A stretch of 18,377 nt of DNA from Planctomycetota bacterium. GTDB lineage: Bacteria > Planctomycetota > Planctomycetia > Gemmatales > Gemmataceae. This document shows, in pieces, positions 1-7,708 of this stretch. The stretch covers positions 1-18,377 of the forward strand of contig JACQFG010000362.1 of NCBI GenBank assembly GCA_016200155.1. The letters run 5' to 3'. The translations under genes were made by a program, and so were the position numbers. Under the pieces are notes generated by a model that worked only from the letters and a program-made list of their open reading frames with translations, had not been told where the DNA came from and did no database searches. How positions within the stretch are numbered: position 1 is the stretch's first letter; every line of letters starts with the position of its first letter.

Positions 1-3000
1 CGCTCCACCAAGGGCGATGATGTCTGCGACGAACGCAAGATACTTTTCTCCGGCTGGGGCGCCGGCGACACCCACGCCGGGCCCAGCAACCTCCATTACG
101 GCTTCGACGGCTGGATCTACGGCATCGTCGGCTACTCCGGCTTCAACGGCATCGTCGCCGGCGAGAAGCACAAGTTCAGCCAGGGGCTCTTCCGCTTCAA
201 GGTGACCTCTGAGCCCGAAGCGCAAGCGAGGGACGTCAAGGCCTCCAAGCTCGAATTCCTCCGCTCCACCAGCAACAACAGCTGGGGCGTCGGCTTCAGC
301 GAAGACGGCCTCCTCTTCGGCTCCACCGCCAACGGCAACCCCAGCGTCTTCATGCCCATCCCGAACCGCTACTACGAAAGAGTGCGCGGCATGTCGGCCA
401 GCGTCCTGCCGACCATCGCCACGAGCAACAAGTTTTATCCGATCACCGACAAGGTGCGCCAGGTCGATTTCCACGGCGGGTTCACTGCGGCCGCCGGGCA
501 CGCCATCTACACCGCTCGCACCTATCCCAAGGAATACTGGAACCGCGTCGCCTTCGTGACGGAGCCGACCGGGCATCTCGTGGCGTCCTTCGTGCTCGAC
601 AAGAAGGGGACGACGTTCAGCGCCAAGAACTCGTGGAACCTGCTGGCCAGCGACGACGAATGGGTCGCCCCGATCATGGCCGAAGTCGGGCCCGACGGCA
701 ATGTCTGGGTCATCGACTGGTACAACTATATCGTCCAGCACAATCCGACCCCGCCGGGATTCAAGAACGGCAAGGGCAACGCCTACGAGACGCCCCTGCG
801 CGACAAGACGCATGGCCGCATCTATCGCCTGGTCGCGAAGAACGGCAAGCAATCGCCGATGCTCGACCTCAAGAACGCGAAGCCGGAAGAACTTGTCGAA
901 GCGCTCAAGAGCGATAACCTTTTCTGGCGCAAACATGCCCAGCGGCTGTTGATCGAGCGTGGGAAAAAGGATGTTGTCCAACCGCTGCTCAATTTGATTG
1001 GCGATCCTGCGGTCGATGAAACCGGGTTGAACGCCGCGGCGGTGCATGCCGCCTGGACGCTTCATGGCCTGGGAGCATTCCAAGATATTTTTGCTCCTGC
1101 AAAGCCAGCGAGGGGAGACCTCGTGGCGCTATTCAAGGGAGTGGACCATCCATCGGCTGGTGTGCGTCGCAACTTCGTCCTGGCCCTGCCGCCCGGAAAG
1201 GCCGTCGATATGTTGGTTGGGGAAACCCCCACTCTGCTCCGCGGCAACGACCCGCAGGTGCGCCTTGCAACCTTGTTAGCAGTCGCCGACACTCCCAAAC
1301 ATGGCGACAGGACCGCGGGGATCGTTCGAGAAGCAGCCCAGGACCAGCGCAACCTTGCCGACCGCATCTTGCGCGACGCATTAACCATGGCCGCCGCGGC
1401 CGATCCGCAGCCGTTCCTGCAAGGCAAAACCGACGATAAAAAGCCTGATCCCGCCTATCTCGAAATCGTCCGCGCCGTTGCTGCCCATTACGCTGCTCAG
1501 AATAACAGCCGCCTCGAGGAGCTGATCGCGTCGTTGCCGAAGGGGCATCCCGATCACATCGACGCGGTCCTCGACGGCGTGCTCAAGGGGTTGCCGAAAA
1601 ATCGCGAGTTCAAGGAAACCGAGGAGGTTGCGGCCGCGCTGAAGGACGTGTTCCTCAAGGTCCCACAGGGCAGCAAGGGCAAGGTACTGCGGCTCGCCAA
1701 GACGATGAACGTCAAGACGTTCTACAAGCAGCTCGGCGCCGTCGCGGAGGACCTGCTGAAAACTGTCGTCGACGAACGAAGGTACACGGAGGCCACCCGC
1801 CTGGCCGCCGCCCAGCAGTTGCTCGATCTGCAGCCCGATGACGCGAAGCTGGCGGAGAAACTGCTCGACCTGATCACGCCGCGCTCGACCCCGGAGTTTA
1901 GCGTCGGCATCCTCGAAGCGGTCGGCGGGCAGAGCAATGTCGGGCCGCTCCTCCTGAAACGGCTGAACGCCCTCACGCCGCAGGCGCGGACGACGGCGCT
2001 GCGCATCTTGCTCAGCCGGGCCGAGACGACGCGGCAATACCTCGACGCCGTCGAGAAAGGGACGTTGAGCCTGAGCGAGTTGCCGCTCGATCAGAAGCAG
2101 GCGCTGGCAGCGCATCCCGACAAGGGCATTGCTGACCGCGCCAAGGTGATCCTAGCGAAGGGCGGCGGGTTGCCGAACGCCGATCGGCAGAAGGTCGTCG
2201 ACGAATTGCTGCCGCTGATCAAGAAGACCGGCGACGTCGAACTTGGCAGGGCGGCGTTCAAGAAGCACTGCGCTCTCTGCCACACCCACTCCGGCGAGGG
2301 GGCCAAGATCGGTCCCGACCTCAGCGGCGTGGCGGCCCACACCAAGGAACATCTCCTCATCGACATCCTCGATCCGAGCCGATCCGTCGAAGGCAACTTC
2401 CGCCTGTACCTCGTCGAGACCAAGCAAGGCAAGGTCGTCACCGGCATGCTGGCCTCGGAGACCAAGACGACCATCGAGCTGGTCGATACGCAGGCGAAAA
2501 AGCACGTCATCGAGCGCGACGACATCGATTCGTTCATCGCCTCGACGAAATCGCTGATGCCCGACGGTTTCGAAAAAACGCTCAAGCAGGAGGAGTTAAT
2601 CGACCTGCTCGAGTTCCTCACCGCGCGCGGCAAGTTCGTGCCGCTCAATCTCGCCAAGGCCGCTACCATCGTCAGCACGCGCGGCATGTTCTTTTCGAAG
2701 GATGCGACCATCGAACGGCTCATCCTGCCCGACTGGTCGCCGCGCACGGTGAAGGGGGTGCCGTTCCACTTCGTCGAACCGGTCGGCGATCTCAAGCCAA
2801 ACGTGATCATGCTTTATAGCCCCAATGGCGACGTGGCGAAGACGATGCCGAAGTCGGCGAAGGTGGAAGCCAATCTGCCGGCGCGAACAATTCATTTGCT
2901 GTCGGGCGTCAGCGGCTGGGGCTATCCGTACAGCAAGGAAGCCGGCGTCACGCTGATCGTCCGCCTGCACTACGCCGACGGCAAGACCGAGGACCACGAG

Positions 3001-3204
3001 CTGAAGAACGGCGTCCACTTTGCCGACTACATCCGCAAGGTCGATGTGCCGAAATCGGAGTTCGCGTTCATGATGCGCAGCCAGCAAATGCGTTACTTGA
3101 CAGTGACGCCCGGACGCGACGCGGCCCTGACGGCGATCGAGTTCGTCAAGGGCCCCGACCCGTCGGCCCCGATCGTGCTGGCGGTGACGGTGGAAACCAA
3201 GTAG
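1..3204 (+). CDS. PVC-type membrane-bound dehydrogenase / HEAT / cytochrome c fusion protein (5' partial)
   Basis: The frame is open from base 1 to the TAG at 3202-3204 (1067 residues visible), so the start lies upstream of the window. The first visible residues, including GWGAGDTHAGPSNLHYGFDG, belong to the beta-propeller 'putative membrane-bound dehydrogenase' domain typical of Planctomycetes and Verrucomicrobia. The middle (about residues 280-720) is helical and HEAT-like. A class I cytochrome c domain follows with CALCH at residues 757-761 (bases 2269-2283) as the heme attachment site, and SLMPDGF near residue 851 supplies the likely axial Met853. The last ~190 residues form a beta-rich C-terminal domain I cannot name. 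Known family members are exported and thought to oxidise sugars or alcohols; the substrate is not readable here. A GTG at 202 is internal and not the start. Confidence in the family is high, in any specific reaction low. Confidence 0.93.
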   Translation, partial: RSTKGDDVCDERKILFSGWGAGDTHAGPSNLHYGFDGWIYGIVGYSGFNGIVAGEKHKFSQGLFRFKVTSEPEAQARDVKASKLEFLRSTSNNSWGVGFSEDGLLFGSTANGNPSVFMPIPNRYYERVRGMSASVLPTIATSNKFYPITDKVRQVDFHGGFTAAAGHAIYTARTYPKEYWNRVAFVTEPTGHLVASFVLDKKGTTFSAKNSWNLLASDDEWVAPIMAEVGPDGNVWVIDWYNYIVQHNPTPPGFKNGKGNAYETPLRDKTHGRIYRLVAKNGKQSPMLDLKNAKPEELVEALKSDNLFWRKHAQRLLIERGKKDVVQPLLNLIGDPAVDETGLNAAAVHAAWTLHGLGAFQDIFAPAKPARGDLVALFKGVDHPSAGVRRNFVLALPPGKAVDMLVGETPTLLRGNDPQVRLATLLAVADTPKHGDRTAGIVREAAQDQRNLADRILRDALTMAAAADPQPFLQGKTDDKKPDPAYLEIVRAVAAHYAAQNNSRLEELIASLPKGHPDHIDAVLDGVLKGLPKNREFKETEEVAAALKDVFLKVPQGSKGKVLRLAKTMNVKTFYKQLGAVAEDLLKTVVDERRYTEATRLAAAQQLLDLQPDDAKLAEKLLDLITPRSTPEFSVGILEAVGGQSNVGPLLLKRLNALTPQARTTALRILLSRAETTRQYLDAVEKGTLSLSELPLDQKQALAAHPDKGIADRAKVILAKGGGLPNADRQKVVDELLPLIKKTGDVELGRAAFKKHCALCHTHSGEGAKIGPDLSGVAAHTKEHLLIDILDPSRSVEGNFRLYLVETKQGKVVTGMLASETKTTIELVDTQAKKHVIERDDIDSFIASTKSLMPDGFEKTLKQEELIDLLEFLTARGKFVPLNLAKAATIVSTRGMFFSKDATIERLILPDWSPRTVKGVPFHFVEPVGDLKPNVIMLYSPNGDVAKTMPKSAKVEANLPARTIHLLSGVSGWGYPYSKEAGVTLIVRLHYADGKTEDHELKNGVHFADYIRKVDVPKSEFAFMMRSQQMRYLTVTPGRDAALTAIEFVKGPDPSAPIVLAVTVETK

Positions 3205-3208
3205 ATGA

Positions 3209-3291
3209 GAAGCCCAGGGGTGAGGTACTCCGAACCCCTGGGCTCGCGCGGCACCATCCCAGGGGTTCGGAGTACCTAACCCCTGGGCTTC
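3209..3291. repeat. Nested inverted repeat between genes
   Basis: Arms at 3209-3242 and 3258-3291 are 34 nt each and pair with one mismatch around a 15-nt loop. Each arm is itself foldable: CCCAGGGGT near its start pairs with ACCCCTGGG at its end. It starts 5 nt after the dehydrogenase stop and ends 15 nt before the next ATG. It could terminate transcription or form a cruciform, and it leaves little room for a promoter before the lyase gene. There is no T-tract, so it is not a textbook Rho-independent terminator. Confidence 0.9.
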
Positions 3292-3306
3292 CATGGATGA
3301 ATAATC

Positions 3307-4200
3307 ATGAATGTATCCTGGCACGGCATCTATCCCGCGTCCACGACGCAGTTCAACGCCGATCAATCGCTCAACATCGGCGCGACGATGCAGCACGCCG
3401 AGAAGATGATCTCTGCCGGCATGCACGGCATCATCATGCTCGGCTCCGTCGGCGAGAACACGACGCTCGAATATGCCGAGAAGCTGGACGTCCTGAGGGC
3501 GACCGTCGAAACCGTCCGTCGGCGCATTCCCGTGTTGACGGGGGTCGCCGAGACGACGACGCGGCTCGCGTGCCGATTCGCTGTTGACGCGAAGAAGATC
3601 GGCGTCGACGGGCTGATGGTGCTGCCGGCGATGATCTACAAGTCCGATCCGCGCGAGACGATGACGCACTTTCGCACGGTAGCCCGCTCCAGCGATTTGC
3701 CGATCCTCGTTTACAACAATCCGCCGGCCTACGGCGTCGATATCACTCCGGCGATGTTTGTCGAATTGGCGGACGAGAAGACGCTGGTCGCCATCAAAGA
3801 ATCGTCCGACAACGTGCGCCGGATCACCGACATCAAGAACCTGTGCGGCGATCGCTACATCCTCTTTTCCGGCGTCGATGACCTGGTGCTCGAAAGCGTG
3901 ATGCTCGGCAGCGTGGGCTGGGTGTCGGGCCTTGTCAACGCGTTTCCGCACGAGACGAAATGGCTCTGGGACCTGGCGATGGCGGGCAATTACGCGCAAG
4001 CGCTGAAGATCTATCGCTGGTACACGCCGCTGTTGCACCTCGATACGCACGTCAAGCTGGTGCAGTACATCAAGCTGGCGGCGGCGGAGTGCGGGTTCGG
4101 CAGCGAGACGACGCGCGCGCCGCGCCTGCCGCTGGTGGGCCGCGAGCGCGAGGACATTCTCGCGATCATCCACAAGGCGATGGCGACACGGCCAACATGA
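3307..4200 (+). CDS. Dihydrodipicolinate synthase-superfamily lyase/aldolase (not typical DapA)
   Basis: This is a 297-residue TIM-barrel enzyme of the class I Schiff-base aldolase family (DapA/NanA-like), at the usual length. The catalytic Lys is K164 in VAIKESS, the catalytic Tyr is Y136 in VYNNP, and the substrate-loop motif is GSVGEN (46-51). In true DapA the YN-x-P motif is followed by an Arg that binds the aspartate-semialdehyde carboxylate; here the sequence reads YNNPPAYG, so that Arg is missing. This argues for a keto-acid lyase or deaminase (for example a 2-keto-3-deoxy-sugar acid aldolase or hydroxyproline-pathway type) over lysine synthesis. The ATG at 3307 gives the normal MNVSWHGIYPA start; no strong Shine-Dalgarno is visible. 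It follows the dehydrogenase on the same strand, with a large inverted repeat between them, so shared transcription is uncertain. Likely cytoplasmic. Family certain, substrate unknown. Confidence 0.9.
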   Translation: MNVSWHGIYPASTTQFNADQSLNIGATMQHAEKMISAGMHGIIMLGSVGENTTLEYAEKLDVLRATVETVRRRIPVLTGVAETTTRLACRFAVDAKKIGVDGLMVLPAMIYKSDPRETMTHFRTVARSSDLPILVYNNPPAYGVDITPAMFVELADEKTLVAIKESSDNVRRITDIKNLCGDRYILFSGVDDLVLESVMLGSVGWVSGLVNAFPHETKWLWDLAMAGNYAQALKIYRWYTPLLHLDTHVKLVQYIKLAAAECGFGSETTRAPRLPLVGREREDILAIIHKAMATRPT

Positions 4201-4404
4201 CCGCCGTTGTGCGACTCGGTTGAGCCAAGATTCTTCGCGCGAAGTGGTTAACCCGGAAATTTCACCACGGATTGCACGGATGGGCACGGATAGGAATTCA
4301 ATTGAGAGAATCAGTCGTTCGGCTTGAGTGTGAAAAACACCCTGTCGAATCCGAGATTCGGACCGATTGGGCCTAACTACCTCTGACACAGCCAAACCGA
4401 TCCA
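4201..4404. other. Noncoding stretch after the lyase gene
   Basis: No credible gene is visible here. It contains the CACGGAT triplet repeat and a small hairpin (CGAATC and GATTCG separated by 3 nt, about 4348-4362). A TTG at 4367 opens a frame that runs into the fragment downstream, but it has no ribosome-binding site and no recognisable N-terminal sequence, so I do not treat it as a start. I saw no convincing promoter. Confidence 0.5.
4266..4291. repeat. Three-copy CACGGAT short repeat
   Basis: CACGGAT occurs at 4266-4272, 4275-4281 and 4285-4291, so the spacing is 9 and 10 nt. It lies in the noncoding stretch after the lyase gene. Similar 'caccacggat...cacggat' strings are, from memory, common intergenic repeats in planctomycete and verrucomicrobial genomes. 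No function can be assigned. Confidence 0.6.
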
Positions 4405-4741
4405 GCCAAAGCCCGCGAGAACCTCGACGAAGTCTGCGACAAGCGAGCGTGGGCCATATCCGCTGTTTCATGCGGATGCGTTCAACGTGCTTGCCCAGAT
4501 CGAGCGTGATGCCGGTCGCAAGGCCGAGGCCATCGCCGCGGCGACGCAGACGTATCAGAACGCGTGGTGCGATGGGCCGCCGTTTGCGTATCACTGGGGC
4601 CTGGAGGCGGCGAAGAAGCATCTGAGCGAACTCGGCGCGCCGTTTCCCGACATGCCGGCGTTTGACGAATCGAAGTATCTGCCGCTGCCGGAGGTCGAGA
4701 TCCATCCGCGCGACGAGTATTACGTGGAGCCGGAGGAATAG
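4405..4741 (+). pseudogene. Remnant: C-terminal tail of a TPR-like protein, frameshifted
   Basis: The frame ending with TAG at 4739-4741 encodes about 98 residues running from ERGPYPLFHADAFNVLAQ through AWCDGPPFAYHWGLEAAKKH to a Glu-rich end. I recognise this as the last TPR-like helices of a larger multidomain protein seen in planctomycetes and cyanobacteria, not a stand-alone protein. Just upstream, another frame (4405-4440) reads AKARENLDEVCD, which is what should precede ERGPYPL in such helices, so the frame is broken near 4440. That upstream frame hits a stop at 4384-4386, and no N-terminal domain is present. I infer a decayed gene end left by deletion. The alternative, a 124-residue protein starting at TTG 4367, lacks a ribosome-binding site. 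The family assignment is from memory. Confidence 0.6.
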
Positions 4742-4744
4742 GTA

Positions 4745-4805
4745 AGCTCACGCAAAGGCGCAAAGAAGAGCCGCGGAGGGATGCCTTGGCGTCTTTGTGT
4801 GAGCT
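4745..4805. terminator. Terminator-like inverted repeat after the gene remnant
   Basis: Arms 4745-4760 (AGCTCACGCAAAGGCG) and 4790-4805 (CGTCTTTGTGTGAGCT) pair with two mismatches. The right arm is followed by GAAAAG, not a T-run. The element sits 3 nt after the stop of the TPR-like remnant. 'CACGCAAAGGCGCAAAG' strings are common intergenic hairpin arms in GC-rich bacteria. It may be the surviving terminator of the lost gene. Confidence 0.55.
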
Positions 4806-4943
4806 GAAAAGTCACGTCAGGCCGGTCATTTTGCCATCCATTTCGAATTTTTTGCGAATTCGCCTTCAGTTTCGTCAAGGGTTCGGCCGATCAGCCTTCC
4901 ACACCCCGCGCGGGGCGAGCCCATCTCATCGCAAAGGAAGGCC
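4806..4943 (+). promoter_or_regulatory. Leader/upstream region of the P450 gene with two perfect palindromes
   Basis: This noncoding stretch includes an AT-rich patch (about 4840-4860), a perfect 10-bp palindrome GCGAATTCGC (4854-4863) and a perfect 12-bp palindrome CCCCGCGCGGGG (4904-4915). AAAGGAAGG (4933-4941) just before the ATG at 4944 is a good ribosome-binding site and fixes the P450 start. I found no acceptable sigma-54 box (GG-N10-GC) and no clean sigma-70 pair. The palindromes are candidate operator or leader structures only. Confidence 0.4.
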
Positions 4944-6350
4944 ATGCTTCGAGCCGCCGACGAGCAGCCTGCGATCGCGGACGACGATCCGGTTCGGTTT
5001 CTGCACGATCCGATCGATTACCTGATGCGCGTTTATCGTCGGCACGGGGCGGGCGTCACCAATGCGCCGCGGCGGGCGGACTTCGTGTTCGCGCTTGGGG
5101 CGGAAAGCAATTACGCGATCTATTCCAATCCTGATCTGTTCGTCGCCACCGGGTTTCTCTTTCCGGGGCCGAAGAACAGCGCCCAGCGCCGGCTGCTGTC
5201 GGGGATCTTCAATCAGAACGGCGATCGGCATCGCGATCACCGCCGGGCGATGATGCCGACGTTTCAGAAGACGACGGTGGCCGCCTGGCGCGACGCGATG
5301 GCCGAGGTGTGCGAGACGTTTTTCGACGACTGGCGCTTCGGCGAGACGCGCGACATGTCGGCCGAGATGCTGGCCCTGGTCGTTCGGCTCAACGCTCGGC
5401 TGTTGCTCGGCGTCAGCGATGTGGACCTTGTCAGCCAGCTCGAGAAGGCGACCGACGAATGGATGGCGCTGAACACGCCGTTGACGGTGGCGAGTTCGCT
5501 GTCGCTCGACTTGCCGCGATCGTGGTATGACGCCGCGCTCGCCAGCTCGGAGCGCGTCGAATCGCTGACGAAGCAACTGCTCGAACTTCGCAAGGCGCAA
5601 CCGCTCGCCGGCGACGATTTGCTCGGCGTGCTGTTGCGCGTGCAGGCCGCCGACCCGTCGCGCATTACGCCGCTCGAACTCGTCGGGCAGACGGCCCACA
5701 TGTTCGCCGCCGCCAACCAGAGCACGCGCAGCTCGCTGATCTGGACGCTGTTCCTGTTGGCCCAGCATCCCGAGGTGATGGCCGAGCTTCACGACGAGCT
5801 GGACGGCGAGCTGCACGGCGCGGCCCCGACCCTGGAGCAGATCGAGCGCCTGCCGCTCCTGGACCGCGTCTACCGCGAGAGCGTGCGGCTCTTTCCGCCG
5901 GTGTCGTACTACACGCGCATGTGTGCCGACGCGACGGAGCTGTGCGGCCGACGCTTGAACAAGGGAACGACCGTCGTCTTCAGCCATTACGTGACGCATC
6001 ACATGGCAACGACGTTTGCCGACCCGCAGCGATTCCATCCCGACCGCTGGCTCAGCGCGAATCCGACGCCGTATGAGTATTTGCCGTTCGGCGTCGGCGC
6101 CCGCACCTGCATCGGCATCACCTTCGCGGCGCAGGTGGGCCGGATCGCGCTGGCAACGCTGCTGCAACGCGCCCGCCTGACGATCGTCCCCGGCACGCAG
6201 GTCAACCGCAAGGTGACGACGATCCTCAGCCCGCGCGACCCGATGCCGATGCGCATCGACCGCCCCGGCCGGCCGTACCAAAGCAGCATCGTCGGCGGCG
6301 ACGTGCACGACATGGTGCATTTGCCGAGCACGCTGGCCGCAGCGGCGTAG
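4944..6350 (+). CDS. Cytochrome P450 monooxygenase
   Basis: This is a 468-residue soluble bacterial P450 with no signal peptide or membrane anchor. The heme loop FGVGARTCIG (F-x-x-G-x-R-x-C-x-G) gives Cys389 as the thiolate ligand. The K-helix E-x-x-R is E312-R315 (ESVR), and the PERF-like segment is DPQRFHPDRW. The I-helix oxygen-activation segment reads A256-A257-N-Q259-S260-T261 where the family usually has (A/G)-G-x-(D/E)-T-T: the acid is Gln and the first Thr is Ser. P450s insert oxygen using electrons usually delivered by a ferredoxin; the ferredoxin at 7709-8020 is an obvious candidate but no ferredoxin reductase is in the window. The activator gene begins 21 nt downstream on the same strand, suggesting co-transcription. 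Substrate unknown. The last ~25 residues after the usual C-terminal strand are poorly conserved in character. Confidence 0.94.
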   Translation: MLRAADEQPAIADDDPVRFLHDPIDYLMRVYRRHGAGVTNAPRRADFVFALGAESNYAIYSNPDLFVATGFLFPGPKNSAQRRLLSGIFNQNGDRHRDHRRAMMPTFQKTTVAAWRDAMAEVCETFFDDWRFGETRDMSAEMLALVVRLNARLLLGVSDVDLVSQLEKATDEWMALNTPLTVASSLSLDLPRSWYDAALASSERVESLTKQLLELRKAQPLAGDDLLGVLLRVQAADPSRITPLELVGQTAHMFAAANQSTRSSLIWTLFLLAQHPEVMAELHDELDGELHGAAPTLEQIERLPLLDRVYRESVRLFPPVSYYTRMCADATELCGRRLNKGTTVVFSHYVTHHMATTFADPQRFHPDRWLSANPTPYEYLPFGVGARTCIGITFAAQVGRIALATLLQRARLTIVPGTQVNRKVTTILSPRDPMPMRIDRPGRPYQSSIVGGDVHDMVHLPSTLAAAA

Positions 6351-6371
6351 GCAATTCCATACGATGTCCCC

Positions 6372-7472
6372 ATGTCCGACATCGAAACTGCCCAACGACT
6401 GATCGACGCAAACGACTCGCAGGCCATCGCCGCGCTGCTCGCCGAGAACCGCGCGCTGCAAGCTCGGCTCGCCAACGAAGTCGTTTACCTGCGCGACGAG
6501 CTGAAGGCCGAGCGCGGTTTGCGCTCGCTGTCCGGCGAAAGCGCCGCCATGAAAGCGGTGCGCCGCGCCATCACGCAGGTCGCGCCGACCGATTCCACGG
6601 TTCTCATCCAGGGCGAGACCGGCACCGGCAAGGAACTCGTCGCCCGCGGCATTCACCAGGTCAGCCCGCGCCGCGCTCGCCTGCTGGTCACCGTCAACTG
6701 TGCGGCCCTCGCTCCGAACCTCGTTGCCAGCGAGCTGTTCGGGCATGAAGCCGGCGCCTTCACCGGAGCGAGCAAACGTCGAATCGGCCGCTTCGAATTG
6801 GCCCATCAGGGGACGCTGTTTCTCGACGAGATCGGCGAATTGACGCCGGAGATGCAGGTTATGCTCCTGCGCGTCTTGCAGGAGAAGTCGATCGAGCGCG
6901 TCGGCGGCACGACGCCGATCCCGGTCGATGTTCGCCTGATCGCCGCGACACACCAAGACCTTGCCCAGGCGGTCGCTGACGGACGCTTCCGGGCCGACCT
7001 CTTCTATCGGCTCAACGTTTTTCCGATCCGCGTGCCGGCGTTGCGCGAACGCCGCGAGGACATCCCCGATCTCGTGCGGCATTTCCTCTTGCATTTCGGC
7101 CGGCGCATGAACAAGCAAGTCGCCGCCATCGCGCCGCCAGCGCTCGACTTGCTGACGCGCTACGATTGGCCCGGTAACGTCCGCGAGCTGGAGAACTTGA
7201 TCGAGCGGGCGATGATCGTGGCCGAGGGGAGCGTGCTCGACATCGATCCGAGCTGGCTGGCGAACGATGCTCCCGCTTCCTCACGGGCGCGGCTCGTTTC
7301 GCACAACCTGCGCGACCTTGAAAAGCAAAGCATCCTCGACGCGCTCGCCGAGTGCAACGGCAAGATCTACGGCAACGACGGCGCGGCCGCGCGCCTCGGC
7401 CTCAAGCCGACCACGCTCTACGGCAAGATGCGCAGGCACGGCATCCGCACTTCCAAGAACGACCCGTCGTGA
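6372..7472 (+). CDS. Sigma-54-dependent transcriptional activator (NtrC/FhlA-type), no sensor domain
   Basis: The 366-residue protein has a short coiled-coil N-terminus (about 20-50), a full AAA+ domain (about 53-290) and a C-terminal Fis-type helix-turn-helix (about 315-358). Walker A is GETGTGKE (81-88), the sigma-54-contact loop GAFTGA is intact (128-133), Walker B is TLFLDE (148-153), the arginine-finger region is RADLFYRL (207-214) and the WPGNVREL motif is at 266-273. The linker VVYLRDELKAERG resembles the segment that follows a GAF domain in FhlA-like activators, but no GAF or receiver domain precedes it. It should therefore be active unless regulated by a partner, by expression level or by DNA context. 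It follows the P450 by 21 nt; no Shine-Dalgarno is obvious at 6372. A sigma-54 promoter lies 178 nt beyond its stop, before the ferredoxin gene, a likely target. Confidence 0.93.
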   Translation: MSDIETAQRLIDANDSQAIAALLAENRALQARLANEVVYLRDELKAERGLRSLSGESAAMKAVRRAITQVAPTDSTVLIQGETGTGKELVARGIHQVSPRRARLLVTVNCAALAPNLVASELFGHEAGAFTGASKRRIGRFELAHQGTLFLDEIGELTPEMQVMLLRVLQEKSIERVGGTTPIPVDVRLIAATHQDLAQAVADGRFRADLFYRLNVFPIRVPALRERREDIPDLVRHFLLHFGRRMNKQVAAIAPPALDLLTRYDWPGNVRELENLIERAMIVAEGSVLDIDPSWLANDAPASSRARLVSHNLRDLEKQSILDALAECNGKIYGNDGAAARLGLKPTTLYGKMRRHGIRTSKNDPS

Positions 7473-7483
7473 CCATCCGTGGT

Positions 7484-7501
7484 CGCGCCAACCATGGCGC
7501 G
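7484..7501. repeat. Small perfect hairpin after the activator stop
   Basis: CGCGCCA (7484-7490) pairs perfectly with TGGCGCG (7495-7501) across a 4-nt loop, 12 nt after the stop codon of the sigma-54 activator. No T-run follows. It may act as a weak terminator or mRNA 3' end. GTGGGAAA (about 7540) and TTTCCCAAC (about 7605) further on, and CTTG-N5-CAAG between them, are possible activator sites but none is strong. Confidence 0.35.
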
Positions 7502-7648
7502 TCGCGCGAGAATTCTCATTGTCCTCAACCGCCGGACTAAGTGGGAAACCCTATCCAATGCCAATGTCTTGTCTCGCAAGCAGGTTACGACGCAAAACTT
7601 GAGGATTTCCCAACTCGATAGGGGGTCGTCTCAACGATGCTTGACAAC

Positions 7649-7665
7649 CGGCACTTCACTTGCAT
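7649..7665 (+). promoter_or_regulatory. Sigma-54 (RpoN) -24/-12 promoter of the ferredoxin gene
   Basis: The sequence CGGCACTTCACTTGCAT matches the sigma-54 consensus TGGCACG-N4-TTGCA: GG at 7650-7651, exactly 10 nt, then GC at 7662-7663, with both GGCAC and TTGCA intact. Transcription would begin near 7675, leaving a ~35-nt leader with AAAGGAG before the ATG at 7709. The adjacent upstream gene encodes a sigma-54 activator, which supports the call. This is seen by eye; no genome-wide background was computed. Confidence 0.72.
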
Positions 7666-7694
7666 TGCACACGCTCGACGAACCAACCCTTGTG

Positions 7695-7701
7695 AAAGGA
7701 G
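7695..7701 (+). promoter_or_regulatory. Ribosome-binding site that sets the ferredoxin start
   Basis: AAAGGAG lies 7 nt before the ATG at 7709. It decides between that start and an in-frame ATG at 7637, which would overlap the sigma-54 promoter and add 24 residues foreign to the ferredoxin family. Confidence 0.8.
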
Positions 7702-7708
7702 CCGAGCG

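Noticed and set aside
2596..4395. Long - strand open frame (599 codons) over the end of the dehydrogenase and the lyase
   Set aside because: It runs through the intergenic inverted repeat and has the shadow composition; the + strand lyase under it has intact active-site motifs.
4806..4943. Sigma-54 promoter before the P450 gene
   Set aside because: The nearest candidate (GG...TTTTGCC around 4820-4834) has 11 nt between GG and GC instead of 10 and lacks the GGCAC box.
4926..7118. Long - strand open frame (730 codons) across the P450 and activator genes
   Set aside because: Arg/His/Gln/Ala-rich shadow; both + strand genes under it have full catalytic or binding motifs.
7641..7669. TTGACA before the ferredoxin gene as a sigma-70 -35 box
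   Set aside because: At the proper 17-nt spacing the -10 would be ATTGCA, a poor match; the overlapping sigma-54 signal explains the sequence better.
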